Of a DNA stretch of 13,826 nucleotides, positions 13,125 to 13,826 are shown piece by piece. The DNA lies in the NCBI GenBank assembly GCA_965549355.1, contig CBEVGD010000044.1:1-13826 (forward strand), given 5' to 3'. The notes under the pieces were generated by a model, which saw nothing but the letters and a program-made list of their open reading frames with translations, searched no databases and was not told the DNA's origin. Source of the DNA: M55B120 sp965549355 (lineage in GTDB: Bacteria; Actinomycetota; Humimicrobiia; Humimicrobiales; Humimicrobiaceae). Position numbers and translations under genes: made by a program. The stretch's first letter is position 1, and every line of letters begins with the position of its first letter.

Positions 13125-13826
13125 ATGGATCCGAGAATAAAAAAACTTGCAGATATACTTGTGAATTATTCATGCAGGGTAAAGAAAAATGAAAATGTAT
13201 TGATCCAGTGCTATGGGATGACTGCTCTTCCCCTCGTAAGATCCCTTATAAGGGAAGTCTACTCATTAGGAGCTTTGCCATTTGTCACTTTAAAGGATGA
13301 CACTGTACAGAGAGAATTGATCGCGGGATGCAGGGAGGACCAGCTTGAGCTCATGACCAGACATGATATGGTCCAGATGAAAGACATTGATGCCTTTATA
13401 GGGATAAGGGCACATGACAATGTCAATGAACTTGGTGATCTTCCTTCGGATAAGATGAATTCCTATATGCGGGATTACAGCAGCATAGTAGCTGATGAAA
13501 GAGTTAATAATACGAATTGGGTGGTCCTCAGATGGCCGAATAATTCAATGGCACAGCTTGCAAATACCAGTCTGGAGGCTTTTGAAGACTTCTACTTTGA
13601 TGTCTGCACCGTTGATTATTCAAAGATGTCGAAAGCTATGGACAGTCTGGTAGAGCTGATGGATAGAACAGATAAGGTCCGGGTAAAAGGTCCGGGGACA
13701 GATCTCTCATTTTCAATAAAGGATATCCCCGCCATAAAGGCTTCGGGAGGGAGAAATATTCCTGACGGTGAAGTTTTTACCGCTCCTGTAAGAGACTCTG
13801 TGGAAGGCGATCTGACCTTCAACACT
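13125..13826 (+). CDS. M29-family metal-dependent aminopeptidase, N-terminal part (cut by window edge)
   Basis: The first 234 codons are open to the end of the window, with no stop, so the gene continues to the right. Family M29 aminopeptidases (AmpS, PepS, aminopeptidase T) are dimeric enzymes of about 400 residues that remove N-terminal residues from peptides using two metal ions. The N-terminal half is present: KKLADILVNYSCRVKKNENV, the Rossmann-like part, and DLSFSIKDI leading to GGRNIPDGEVFTAPVRDSVE, where the Glu of DGEVF is the first metal ligand. The remaining ligands (Glu, His and Asp residues) would be beyond the edge. GAGAGGAG (13107-13114) precedes the ATG by 10 bases. It lies 69 bases after the protease homologue and probably shares its transcript. 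Confidence 0.92.
   Translation, partial: MDPRIKKLADILVNYSCRVKKNENVLIQCYGMTALPLVRSLIREVYSLGALPFVTLKDDTVQRELIAGCREDQLELMTRHDMVQMKDIDAFIGIRAHDNVNELGDLPSDKMNSYMRDYSSIVADERVNNTNWVVLRWPNNSMAQLANTSLEAFEDFYFDVCTVDYSKMSKAMDSLVELMDRTDKVRVKGPGTDLSFSIKDIPAIKASGGRNIPDGEVFTAPVRDSVEGDLTFNT

Overview
The window looks like part of the chromosome of an anaerobic bacterium. Genes are densely packed, several have bacterial Shine-Dalgarno sites, and sigma70-type -10 boxes are visible. Anaerobic life is inferred from the NADH-oxidising iron-sulfur/flavin pair of the kind found in [FeFe]-hydrogenase or formate dehydrogenase complexes, the radical SAM enzyme and the DsrE-type sulfur protein. The thymidylate synthase is of the divergent type best known from archaea. 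I cannot place the organism reliably; a deep-branching, AT-rich anaerobic bacterial lineage fits best. There is no tRNA, rRNA, CRISPR array or recognisable transposase.

Left part (1-4492, all on the minus strand). Read in the direction of transcription, a NuoE-like and a NuoF-like subunit are followed by a PAS hybrid sensor histidine kinase and the beginning of a response-regulator gene that runs off the left edge. The NuoF-like protein has the N-terminal [2Fe-2S] domain of hydrogenase-type subunits but lacks their C-terminal ferredoxin domain, and no hydrogenase, formate dehydrogenase or NuoG gene follows it. Base composition drops sharply between NuoF and the kinase. Transcription of NuoE/NuoF starts in a divergent intergenic region at 4493-4634, which carries a good promoter and a small palindrome.

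Middle part (4635-9572, plus strand). This holds a one-domain cupin, an ArsR-type repressor with a DsrE/DsrF-like sulfur-relay protein downstream (a possible Cys-containing microprotein lies between them), a membrane-anchored CAP/SCP-domain protein with a Ser-rich linker, a tiny AbrB-type DNA-binding protein that looks frameshifted, the rRNA/tRNA methyltransferase RlmN, and a complete ribbon-helix-helix/PIN toxin-antitoxin pair with a near-ideal palindromic operator. A 33-codon orphan ORF follows the toxin.

Right part (9661-13826, plus strand). This holds a two-repeat Na/Pi-type transporter with a PhoU-like C-terminal domain, then a probable operon of archaeal-type thymidylate synthase, a PrsW-like intramembrane protease homologue with a Gln in place of the first motif Glu, and the N-terminal 234 codons of an M29 aminopeptidase cut by the right edge.

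The most notable points are the truncated NuoF next to a two-component system, apparently leaderless genes with a -10 box at a fixed distance from the ATG, the coding-like stretch between the ArsR and DsrE genes, and the broken AbrB gene. I do not see a clearly new defence or mobile system.
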